Shown in pieces: positions 1-5,832 of a DNA stretch of 5,832 nucleotides. The notes under the pieces are model-generated. The model saw nothing but the letters and a program-made list of their open reading frames with translations, was not told the DNA's origin and ran no database searches. The translations under genes and the position numbers were made by a program. The DNA is from an uncultured Terrimonas sp. Its GTDB lineage: Bacteria; Bacteroidota; Bacteroidia; Chitinophagales; Chitinophagaceae. How positions within the stretch are numbered: position 1 is the first letter of the stretch; each line of letters starts with the position of its first letter. Where the stretch lies: contig CAMPJQ010000195.1 in assembly GCA_946886925.1 (NCBI GenBank), positions 1 to 5,832 on the forward strand, written 5' to 3'.

Positions 1-731
1 CCCTGCCTTTGTTCAATTACCTGTACAAATAAAGATGCCTGCATCAATGAATCGAATGTTCCGGTATCTAACCATGCCGTTCCCCTGTCTAATACCGATA
101 CTTTTAGTTTACCCCTGCGCAGGTATTCCTTGTTTACATCTGTAATTTCATATTCTCCTCTTGGCGAAGGTTTTAGATTTTTAGCAATATTTATTACTTC
201 GTTGTCGTAGAAATACAATCCCGGCACGGCATAATTGCTTTTAGGCTTTGCCGGTTTTTCTTCTATAGAAAGCGCTTTCATTGTTTCATCAAAATCTACC
301 ACTCCATATCGTTCGGGATCGCTTACCTGGTAAGCGTAAACTATTCCCCCATCGGGATTAATATTATTGCTTAAGGTGCGGCCCAAACCGCTGCCATAAA
401 AAATGTTATCGCCTAATACCAGGGCTACTTTTTCCTTGCCTATAAATGTTTCGCCGATTACAAATGCCTGTGCAAGCCCGTTGGGAATTGCCTGTTCAGC
501 ATAGGAAAATTGCAGTCCTAAATGGCTGCCGTCTCCAAACAATTTTTTAAAGTTAGGCAGATCATGTGGTGTAGAAATGATAAGCACTTCCCTGATGCCT
601 GCCAGCATAAGGGTTGACAGGGGATAATAGATCATGGGTTTGTCGTAAACCGGCATAATTTGCTTGCTGATCGCATAAGTAATTGGATGTAATCTTGTGC
701 CCGATCCACCCGCCAGAATAATTCCCTTCAT
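1..731 (-). CDS. rfbA: Glucose-1-phosphate thymidylyltransferase (RmlA/RfbA), 3' end cut by window edge
   Basis: This enzyme joins dTTP and glucose-1-phosphate to give dTDP-glucose and pyrophosphate, the first step of dTDP-L-rhamnose and related deoxysugar synthesis in the cytoplasm. I translated the minus strand from the ATG at 731-729; the frame stays open for 243 codons to the window edge. Visible landmarks are the nucleotide-binding loop GGSGTRL (residues 8-14) with the following SKQIMPV (Lys23), [13 protein letters not shown] (77-89), the metal-binding LGDNIFYG (Asp108), EEKP (Lys159), GLYFYD (171-176), [11 protein letters not shown] (190-200) and WLDTGT with the second metal-binding Asp222. 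These match the short, housekeeping RmlA form of about 285-295 residues, so roughly 45-50 C-terminal residues are missing. The start gives the canonical MKGIILAGG opening; no Shine-Dalgarno sequence is seen. It runs in the same direction as pit but is separated from it by 198 bases with hairpins, so shared transcription is uncertain. The family call is very secure. Confidence 0.96.
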   Translation of the reverse strand, partial: MKGIILAGGSGTRLHPITYAISKQIMPVYDKPMIYYPLSTLMLAGIREVLIISTPHDLPNFKKLFGDGSHLGLQFSYAEQAIPNGLAQAFVIGETFIGKEKVALVLGDNIFYGSGLGRTLSNNINPDGGIVYAYQVSDPERYGVVDFDETMKALSIEEKPAKPKSNYAVPGLYFYDNEVINIAKNLKPSPRGEYEITDVNKEYLRRGKLKVSVLDRGTAWLDTGTFDSLMQASLFVQVIEQRQ

Positions 732-929
732 TTTTGAAAAATAGTGATCTGGTTATAGAATAATATATTGTACCCCAAATGCTCCGGCCAGTGTTTTTTC
801 GTCTTTTTCTGTAATGCCCGTAGCAAATGCTTCACCTGAACAAGAGTCGAAAATTAAAGGCTGTTGATAGCCCGGTTTTATCCCGGGCGAAGTTACCCAC
901 TTCGGGTTAAAGTATAGCAGATTAAAATA
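732..929. other. Spacer between pit and rfbA
   Basis: This 198-base spacer lies downstream of pit and upstream of rfbA, both on the minus strand. It contains two tandem hairpins near the pit end (870-904). On the minus strand it also has a 58-codon stop-free stretch that continues the pit frame past its TGA, with no ATG, GTG or TTG start. No confident promoter for rfbA could be picked: the AT-rich stretch around 753-775 has no clear TAnnTTTG element. No RNA gene is recognised. Confidence 0.5.
870..904 (-). repeat. Two tandem hairpins just after pit (possible 3' end structure)
   Basis: Read on the minus strand, the first arms are CGAAGT (904-899) and ACTTCG (893-888), around a 5-base loop. 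The second arms are GCCCGG (888-883) and CCGGGC (875-870), around a 7-base loop. The hairpins share base 888 and could stack on each other. They begin about 25 bases after the pit stop codon. No run of T follows on either strand, so this is not a classic intrinsic terminator. It may instead stabilise the 3' end of the DUF47-pit message or lower readthrough into rfbA. An alternative pairing of ACCC with GGGT around 896-908 would compete with the first stem. Confidence 0.5.
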
Positions 930-2123
930 TCAGAAAAAGAAATGCGAAAGCCAGTATATGATGGCTGCCATAAGTGCACTTATTGGTATGGTAATGATCC
1001 ATGCCCATAGAAGGTTAACTGTAACACCCCAGCGTACGGCCGATAGCCGCTTGGTGGCCCCCACACCCATTATTGCCCCTGCAATGGTATGGGTGGTGCT
1101 TACCGGTATTTTAAGATGCTCTGTAACAAAAAGCGTAATGGCACCTGCTGTTTCGGCGGCAACACCTTCAAACGGCGTTACCTTGGTAATTCGGCTGCCC
1201 ATGGTTTTTACTATTTTCCATCCCCCGCTTAATGTGCCCAATGCTATTGCAGTATAGCAGGCAATAGGAACCCAAAAAGGCATTTCATCAAAGGATTGAA
1301 TGCTGCCATGCGAAATGAGGGCAACAGTAATGATGCCCATTACTTTTTGTGCATCATTGCCACCATGACCTATACTAAATGCAGCAGAAGAAACCAATTG
1401 CAGCCGTTTAAACCACACAGTAGACCTGTGGGCATTTAACTTACTCAGGTAAAGTGTAAATATGCACATTATGAATATGATACAGGCGAGAAGCACCAGC
1501 TTAAAATTGTGTGAATGAAAAATCACCTTCATGAAATAACTTTCGTAGTGCGATTTTAATTTAGCCGGATCAAATTCCATGATTTGTGAGAGCGTTAATA
1601 TCGTAATCACTATAATAGCTATAGAAAACAACTTAGGCCAAATACTTTTTTGGAAAGAATGAATAAACCATAGTGAAATGATAAACGCCATAATCATACC
1701 TACAAGCGGCGCTAAAAAAATAAAGGCTACGATCTGTAATACCGGCGTGGCGTTTACCGCGTAAAAGCCGGCATGAGCAATAGCAGCACCTGCAAATCCG
1801 CCAATTAAGGTATGGGAGGAAGAGGAGGGTATCCCAAACCACCAGGTAATAAGGTTCCATATAATGGCGGCCGACAAACCTGCCAGTACCACCTGGAGGG
1901 TAATATAGCTTTCCTTTACGGTTTTGGCTATGGTATTGGCTACGCCATGATCTTTAAAAATAAAGAATGCTACAAAGTTGAACAAAGCTGCCCAAAGTAC
2001 TGCCTGGAAAGGAGTGAGCACTTTGGTGGAAACAATAGTGGCTATTGAGTTGGCGGCGTCATGAAACCCGTTAATATAATCAAAAAGCAAAGCTAGAATG
2101 ATAATTACAACTAATAAGGTCAT
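930..2123 (-). CDS. pit: PiT-family inorganic phosphate permease
   Basis: This is an inner-membrane, ion-coupled low-affinity phosphate transporter of the PiT (PHO4) family; members use protons or sodium and often carry metal-phosphate complexes. The 397-residue protein is almost entirely hydrophobic helices, with a more polar stretch in the middle (about 155-240). It shows the family's internal duplication. The N-terminal half has GFHDAANS (19-26) and IPSSSSHTLIGG (98-109); the C-terminal half has the matching SIGHGGNDAQK (250-260) and IPVSTTHTIAGA (339-350). Both signature Asp/Asn pairs (D22/N25 and N256/D257) are present, so it looks functional. The ATG at 2123 has a weak AGGA three bases upstream. 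It follows the DUF47 gene by 58 bases on the same strand, a common arrangement in which the DUF47 protein partners Pit. The TGA stop (932-930) gives a normal family length, although the frame stays open for 58 codons beyond it. Ion choice cannot be read from sequence. Confidence 0.95.
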   Translation of the reverse strand: MTLLVVIIILALLFDYINGFHDAANSIATIVSTKVLTPFQAVLWAALFNFVAFFIFKDHGVANTIAKTVKESYITLQVVLAGLSAAIIWNLITWWFGIPSSSSHTLIGGFAGAAIAHAGFYAVNATPVLQIVAFIFLAPLVGMIMAFIISLWFIHSFQKSIWPKLFSIAIIVITILTLSQIMEFDPAKLKSHYESYFMKVIFHSHNFKLVLLACIIFIMCIFTLYLSKLNAHRSTVWFKRLQLVSSAAFSIGHGGNDAQKVMGIITVALISHGSIQSFDEMPFWVPIACYTAIALGTLSGGWKIVKTMGSRITKVTPFEGVAAETAGAITLFVTEHLKIPVSTTHTIAGAIMGVGATKRLSAVRWGVTVNLLWAWIITIPISALMAAIIYWLSHFFF

Positions 2124-2181
2124 ACATCCTGGTTTGAAAATCTGGTAATGAGGAGATCTGAAAGTTTCAAATTCTCAAACA

Positions 2182-2826
2182 TTATGCATATTTAACTATA
2201 ATAGATTCAATTACATTGGCGGCATCTTCACATTTGTCTGTGGCTATTTCCATGGCCTGGTAAATCTCCCTTTTCTTTATTACTTCCTTGGCATCTGGCT
2301 CGGTAGCAAATAAGCGCTCAATGCTCATATCAAATATATCATCTGCCTGGTTTTCGATACTGTTTATTTTTACCAGAGATTCGGTGATCTGGCGAAGGTT
2401 CTTCATGTCGCGCAATTCATGCACCGCCGTTTTAATATGCTCGCATGCCTGAACAATCAGTTCCGCAAATTTTTGCATGCCCTGATCATTGGGATTAACG
2501 CGGTAAAATTTAATTTTTTTGGATGAGGCAAAAATATAGTCAGCAATATCATCTAAGGCAGACGCGAGATAATGGATATCTTCGCGGTCGAAAGGAGTAA
2601 TGAAATTTCTGCCTAATTCCGTAAATATCTTGTGAGTAAGGTCGTCATTTACATGTTCAAGCTCTTCAATCTGGGAAGCTATTGCCGACCTTTTATCGTA
2701 ATCCGGTTCATGAACCACTTCTTTTAATTTCCTGGACATCTCGAGTACTTTAACAGCCACTTCTTCAAATAACTGGTAAAAAACGCGGTCCTTAGGTAAA
2801 AAGATCTTCATAATGGAATTGATCAT
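2182..2826 (-). CDS. DUF47 / PhoU-like phosphate transport accessory protein
   Basis: This is a cytoplasmic, all-helical protein of the DUF47 (PhoU_div, TIGR00153) family, distant relatives of PhoU that are usually encoded next to pit and thought to modulate it, as in orfA-pit of Sinorhizobium and ykaA-pit of Bacillus. I chose the ATG at 2826, giving 214 residues, the usual family length. It puts the typical opening KIFLPKDRVFYQLFEE at residues 7-22. The frame is open upstream to a GTG at 2931 (249 residues), but the extra 35 residues are basic and do not resemble the family, and they would cover promoter-like DNA. In the 214-residue numbering, acidic PhoU-like metal-site segments are seen at ALDDIAD (90-96), ENQADDIFD (158-166) and TDKCEDAANVIE (196-207). 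It is the first gene of the minus-strand pair with pit and is divergent from the TonB receptor. The family is secure; direct action on Pit is inferred. Confidence 0.93.
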   Translation of the reverse strand: MINSIMKIFLPKDRVFYQLFEEVAVKVLEMSRKLKEVVHEPDYDKRSAIASQIEELEHVNDDLTHKIFTELGRNFITPFDREDIHYLASALDDIADYIFASSKKIKFYRVNPNDQGMQKFAELIVQACEHIKTAVHELRDMKNLRQITESLVKINSIENQADDIFDMSIERLFATEPDAKEVIKKREIYQAMEIATDKCEDAANVIESIIVKYA

Positions 2827-2841
2827 AACAGAAACTTTGGG

Positions 2842-2849
2842 CAAAAGTA
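2842..2849 (-). promoter_or_regulatory. Candidate Bacteroidota -7 element for DUF47-pit
   Basis: On the minus strand the octamer TACTTTTG matches the Bacteroidota primary-sigma -7 consensus TAnnTTTG exactly and lies 15 bases before the preferred ATG at 2826. No convincing -33 TTTG is found at the expected distance upstream, and the implied untranslated leader would be very short. If real, it rules out the longer GTG-started version of the DUF47 protein. Confidence 0.35.
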
Positions 2850-2883
2850 AAGGTATCCTTTTCTGATCATCCCTGATTTCCAG

Positions 2884-2900
2884 AGTTAATAATTTCTTAA
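2884..2900 (-). promoter_or_regulatory. Two-unit TTAA direct repeat facing DUF47
   Basis: On the minus strand TTAAGA (from 2900) and TTAACT (from 2889) start exactly 11 bp apart. They have the same form and spacing as the six-unit array at 2935-2995. The site lies upstream of the candidate -7 element at 2849-2842 and could be a single dimer site for the same regulator. Two short AT-rich hexamers can easily occur by chance, so this is weak. Confidence 0.25.
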
Positions 2901-2934
2901 CATGCCTGTTTTTGTTCCACATTTTATGCACCTA

Positions 2935-2995
2935 TTAACATTATGATAATGCCAGGGTTATATACTGTTAACCCTGCCGTAATATTGAGTTAACG
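2935..2995 (+). promoter_or_regulatory. Six-unit, 11-bp-phased Pho-box-like array
   Basis: Six hexamers on the plus strand start at 2935 (TTAACA), 2946 (ATAATG), 2957 (GTTATA), 2968 (TTAACC), 2979 (GTAATA) and 2990 (TTAACG), each exactly 11 bp after the last. Column 2 is T in all six, column 3 is A in five, column 4 is A in all six, and column 5 is C or T in all six. OmpR/PhoB-type regulators bind head-to-tail repeats of one helical turn, and the Bacillus PhoP box is made of TT(A/C/T)A(C/T)A units with this period. The array points toward the TonB receptor gene and ends 9 bases before its candidate -7 element. Because TTAA is self-complementary, several units also read in the other direction, toward DUF47-pit. 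The repeat pattern is seen directly; binding by a Pho regulator is inferred. Confidence 0.5.
2953..2976. repeat. Inverted repeat in the divergent promoter region
   Basis: The 8-bp arms CAGGGTTA (2953-2960) and TAACCCTG (2969-2976) are perfectly complementary around an 8-base spacer. The repeat lies inside the 11-bp-phased array between the divergent DUF47 and TonB receptor genes. It could be an operator for a dimeric regulator, or a by-product of array units facing each other. It has no T-run, and its place upstream of both genes makes a terminator role unlikely. Confidence 0.45.
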
Positions 2996-3004
2996 CCGCA
3001 GGCA

Positions 3005-3012
3005 TTTCTTTG
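3005..3012 (+). promoter_or_regulatory. Candidate -7 element for the TonB receptor gene
   Basis: TTTCTTTG differs from the Bacteroidota consensus TAnnTTTG at one position. A possible -33 TTG sits at 2985-2987, 17 bases upstream. The element is 14 bases before the ATG at 3027. The poor -33 match and near-consensus -7 would suit a promoter needing an activator, which fits the phased array directly upstream. Confidence 0.3.
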
Positions 3013-3026
3013 CCAAAAATTCAGGT

Positions 3027-5828
3027 ATGCAAACTATGCTTAGAAGCTGTGCCGTATTTATTTTCATGGTATCCTTTTTATCTGTTCATGCGCAAACCAT
3101 ACCGTTGGCAGGGAGATTGTTAAATGAAAAAAACGAGCCCGTTTCCGGTGCATCTGTCAAAATTTCAGGAGCTCCCGGCGGAACAATTACAGATATAGAA
3201 GGTCGCTATACCCTGCATCTTTCACCCAACAAAACATATGCACTAATTATTTCTGCAGTGGGCTATGCAGAGAAGCATATTGACGGGGTAGAAGTGGTTG
3301 AAGGCAACGCCAACGAATTGAATATTATAATAGAGACGACAGCAAAGGATTTGGAAGCGGTAGTTGTTACAGCCAGCAGAACCAATGCCCGGAGGGAAAC
3401 GGTAAATTCAATTATCGCATTTCAAAAAAATACAAATACAGTTGTTTCTGTTATTTCGGCGGAGAGCATTCGGCGTTCGCCCGATAAAAACACAGGGGAA
3501 GTGCTGAAAAGAATTCCCGGAGCCAGTATACAGGAAGGAAAATATCTTATTGTTCGCGGGTTAAGCGACAGGTATAATACGGCGCTTTTAAACGGGGTAC
3601 AATTATCTACTACCGAGCCAGACAGAAAAACATTTTCCTTTGATATTTTCCCTTCCTCTATAATTGATAATATCATTATCAGCAAAGCCTTTGTCCCTGA
3701 ATATCCCGGCGAATGGGCCGGCGGGCTGGTACAGGTAAATACTAAAGATATCCCTTCATTTGATTTTCTTTCCATACAGGCTGGCACCGGTTTTAACACA
3801 CAAACCATTGGAAAGGACTTTTATACTTATAAAGGAGGGCGTACGGATTGGTTAGGGATTGATGATGGAGCAAGAGCATTACCTGGTCATTTTCCAACCA
3901 AAACAAATTTCCAGGAATTACCTGATGCGGGAAAAACACACCTGGCCAAAACAATAGCCACTAACTGGTCTGTACACAAGGGCAACGCCCCCATCAACGC
4001 ATCTTTTCAACTGAATGGCGGTTTTAACACGAAGCTTTTCAAAAAAGACTTTGGAGCGATCATTGGGCTAACCTATAGCCGCTCGAGCCGGAATATGGAT
4101 TTTGATAATGGGTTCTATAGTTTTAATAATAATCAGGGTTCATTGTTGTTTGATTATAACAGCCACAAATACAGTACAGATGTACTGGCAGGCGTGCTGG
4201 CGAACTTTTCAATTAAGCTGAACAGGAATAATAAAATCAGTTTTAAAAACATAATCAATGTCAATGCCTCGAACTATACCACTTTAAGAACCGGCATTGA
4301 TTATGAGCAGGACCCTGTATTGGGAGAAAATATCCGTGCCAGGGAACTTGCTTTTCGCTCAAATACATTTTTTAATACCCAGTTTATGGGAGAGCACAAT
4401 ATCGCTTTCCTGGGCACTAAAATAAACTGGTATGGCAGCTTTAATATTCTAGACGGGTATATACCCCAGCAGCGCCGGGTTCAGTATAATCAATCTAAAG
4501 AAAACCCCAATGCTCCATATAATTTGCTGATCGGTGAATCCAAATCCCAGAAGACGGGTAGCGTGTTTTATTCCATGCTGTCAGACTATATCTATAATGC
4601 AGGCGGAGATGTAGCGAAGCGGTTCAGGCTTTTGGGGCAAAGCCAAACCATAAAAGCAGGCTATCTCTTCCAGGTAAAAGACAGGCTTTTTGATTCAAGG
4701 CCTTTCTCTATATACCTGGTGGACGGAACATCTCCATTGCGTTTACAGGATGAGGATCATGTATTTAATGAAGCGAATTTTGATGCCGGTGACCCTAGGA
4801 AATTTAAGTTTGATGAAATCATCGGTAAGCAATACCGGTATTTAGCCAATAGCATTTTAAATGCCGGGTATCTTCAGTTTGATAACCAGTTTAGATCGTG
4901 GTTAAGAGTGGTATGGGGCGCAAGGTATGAGCATTTTGACCAGTTGGCAGGTAGTGTAAAACAAAATGACGAGCGCCATGCGCATATCAAACAAGGCGAT
5001 CTGCTTCCTGCTGTTAATTTTACTTTTAAACTGAATGAAAAAACAAATATCCGTTTATCGGGTTCTCAAACCATTATCCGTCCTGAGTTTCGCGAACTTA
5101 CCAATTTTGCCTTTTACGATTTTGAATTGGGTGCGGCGGTTATCGGCTCCAGTTCCCTTAAACGAACCAAAGTAACGAATGTTGACCTGAGGTATGAACT
5201 ATATCCGCGGGCCGGAGAAATGGTAACCGTAGGAGTGTTCTATAAATATTTTAAAAACCCCATAGAGTTGTATTTCAATCAGTCGGGTGTTGCTACCAAT
5301 ACGTTTAATTTTTTAAATGCACAGGAAGCAACCGGTTATGGAATTGAACTTGATTTTCGCAAGAAGCTCGATTTCACCACTGCATTGAGAAATTTTACGT
5401 TCCAGGCAAATCTTTCCTACATCTTTAATAAAGTCAATGATCCAAATGTAAAAATTAACAGGCCCATGCAGGGACAATCTCCTTATGTTATTAACGCTTC
5501 ACTTCGGTATGATATAGAAAAAGCAGGAATAAGCACAACGCTGTTGTTTAACCAGATCGGTCGCAGAATTTTATATGTGGGAAATGAACAGGTGCCTGAA
5601 ATATGGGAAAACCAGCGTCCGCTTCTGGATTTTCAAATAGCCAAAAAAGTATTGAAGGGAAAGGGAGATATCCGGTTGAATATATCCGACATATTTAATA
5701 AAAGGGCTTATTTCTATCACGATGTAGATAAAAATAAAAACCTGAAGCTGGGATCTACAGACGTAGTTGCGATAAGCAGAAACTATGGAACCAGTATCAG
5801 TCTTTCATTTGGATACACCATTCAATAA
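3027..5828 (+). CDS. TonB-dependent outer-membrane receptor with N-terminal CarboxypepD_reg-like domain
   Basis: This is a 22-strand-barrel type receptor that imports a scarce ligand across the outer membrane using TonB-ExbBD energy. The 933-residue protein opens with a signal peptide (1-22, ending SVHA, mature N-terminus Gln23). A carboxypeptidase-regulatory-like beta-sandwich (about 25-105, with the family's ITDIEGRYTL) follows. A TonB-box-like LEAVVVTA (109-116) leads into the plug (about 125-243), which contains RGLSDRYN (177-184), TEPDRKTFSFDIFPSS (196-211) and AGGLVQVNTKDIP (231-243). The barrel runs from about 245 to the end and finishes in SLSFGYTIQ. The ATG at 3027 is used; Met4 (3036) is an alternative that keeps the signal peptide. 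It is divergent from DUF47-pit, with a Pho-box-like array upstream, so phosphate or an organophosphate is a reasonable guess for the substrate. No SusD-like partner is visible, although only four bases remain after the stop. The substrate cannot be read from sequence. Confidence 0.94.
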   Translation: MQTMLRSCAVFIFMVSFLSVHAQTIPLAGRLLNEKNEPVSGASVKISGAPGGTITDIEGRYTLHLSPNKTYALIISAVGYAEKHIDGVEVVEGNANELNIIIETTAKDLEAVVVTASRTNARRETVNSIIAFQKNTNTVVSVISAESIRRSPDKNTGEVLKRIPGASIQEGKYLIVRGLSDRYNTALLNGVQLSTTEPDRKTFSFDIFPSSIIDNIIISKAFVPEYPGEWAGGLVQVNTKDIPSFDFLSIQAGTGFNTQTIGKDFYTYKGGRTDWLGIDDGARALPGHFPTKTNFQELPDAGKTHLAKTIATNWSVHKGNAPINASFQLNGGFNTKLFKKDFGAIIGLTYSRSSRNMDFDNGFYSFNNNQGSLLFDYNSHKYSTDVLAGVLANFSIKLNRNNKISFKNIINVNASNYTTLRTGIDYEQDPVLGENIRARELAFRSNTFFNTQFMGEHNIAFLGTKINWYGSFNILDGYIPQQRRVQYNQSKENPNAPYNLLIGESKSQKTGSVFYSMLSDYIYNAGGDVAKRFRLLGQSQTIKAGYLFQVKDRLFDSRPFSIYLVDGTSPLRLQDEDHVFNEANFDAGDPRKFKFDEIIGKQYRYLANSILNAGYLQFDNQFRSWLRVVWGARYEHFDQLAGSVKQNDERHAHIKQGDLLPAVNFTFKLNEKTNIRLSGSQTIIRPEFRELTNFAFYDFELGAAVIGSSSLKRTKVTNVDLRYELYPRAGEMVTVGVFYKYFKNPIELYFNQSGVATNTFNFLNAQEATGYGIELDFRKKLDFTTALRNFTFQANLSYIFNKVNDPNVKINRPMQGQSPYVINASLRYDIEKAGISTTLLFNQIGRRILYVGNEQVPEIWENQRPLLDFQIAKKVLKGKGDIRLNISDIFNKRAYFYHDVDKNKNLKLGSTDVVAISRNYGTSISLSFGYTIQ

Positions 5829-5832
5829 CAAT

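Noticed and set aside
753..783. Possible promoter for rfbA in the AT-rich stretch before its start
   Set aside because: No TAnnTTTG or good sigma-70-like pair at proper spacing could be identified.
958..1257. Plus-strand 99-codon open frame over pit
   Set aside because: It is antisense to the clear PiT coding sequence, with unlikely composition and no family features; a shadow frame.
1633..2048. Other open frames on both strands inside the first half of pit
   Set aside because: They overlap conserved PiT signature regions in other frames and look like shadows.
2133..2171. Inverted repeat TTTGAAA / TTTCAAA between DUF47 and pit
   Set aside because: Seven-base AT-rich arms 25 bases apart are weak, and chance is likely in this composition.
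2827..2931. N-terminal extension of the DUF47 protein from a GTG start
   Set aside because: The added residues are not family-like and the stretch contains promoter-like elements; the ATG at 2826 gives the typical 214-residue protein.
3001..3014. Short GGCA/TGCC dyad before the TonB receptor start
   Set aside because: Four-base arms are too short to support an operator or hairpin.
3422..3808. Minus-strand 128-codon open frame within the TonB receptor gene
   Set aside because: It is antisense to the well-conserved plug region and has no protein-like features.

Overview
The window looks like chromosomal DNA from a Bacteroidota bacterium, plausibly Chitinophagaceae-like. The evidence is a moderate-to-low GC content, weak or absent Shine-Dalgarno sequences, candidate promoters resembling the Bacteroidota TAnnTTTG -7 element, and a large TonB-dependent receptor with an N-terminal carboxypeptidase-regulatory-like domain. 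The genus is a guess. There are no RNA genes, insertion sequences or CRISPR arrays.

Layout: three genes lie on the minus strand and one on the plus strand. At the left edge is a glucose-1-phosphate thymidylyltransferase gene (rfbA/rmlA, 1-731, minus). Its last ~45-50 codons lie outside the window. A 198-base spacer (732-929) separates it from pit and holds two tandem hairpins. Next come a PiT-family phosphate permease (930-2123, minus) and, 58 bases upstream of it, its DUF47/PhoU-like partner (2182-2826, minus). These two form a DUF47-pit operon. A ~200-base divergent control region (2827-3026) follows, and then a 933-residue TonB-dependent outer-membrane receptor (3027-5828, plus) fills the rest.

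The most interesting signal is in the divergent region. Six hexamers of the form N-T-A-A-Y-N start at 2935, 2946, 2957, 2968, 2979 and 2990, exactly 11 bp apart. OmpR-family regulators such as PhoB and PhoP bind direct repeats with this spacing, and the hexamers resemble the TT(A/C/T)A(C/T)A repeats of the Bacillus PhoP box. The array ends about 10 bp before a candidate -7 element of the receptor gene, which is where an activator site would be expected. Beside a phosphate permease and its PhoU-like partner, this suggests a Pho-type regulon in which the receptor handles phosphate or a phosphorylated compound at the outer membrane, Pit moves phosphate across the inner membrane, and the DUF47 protein modulates Pit. 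The gene families are read directly from the sequence; the regulatory link and the receptor's substrate are inferences.

The rfbA gene belongs to dTDP-sugar (usually dTDP-L-rhamnose) synthesis for surface polysaccharide and probably begins a separate functional unit.
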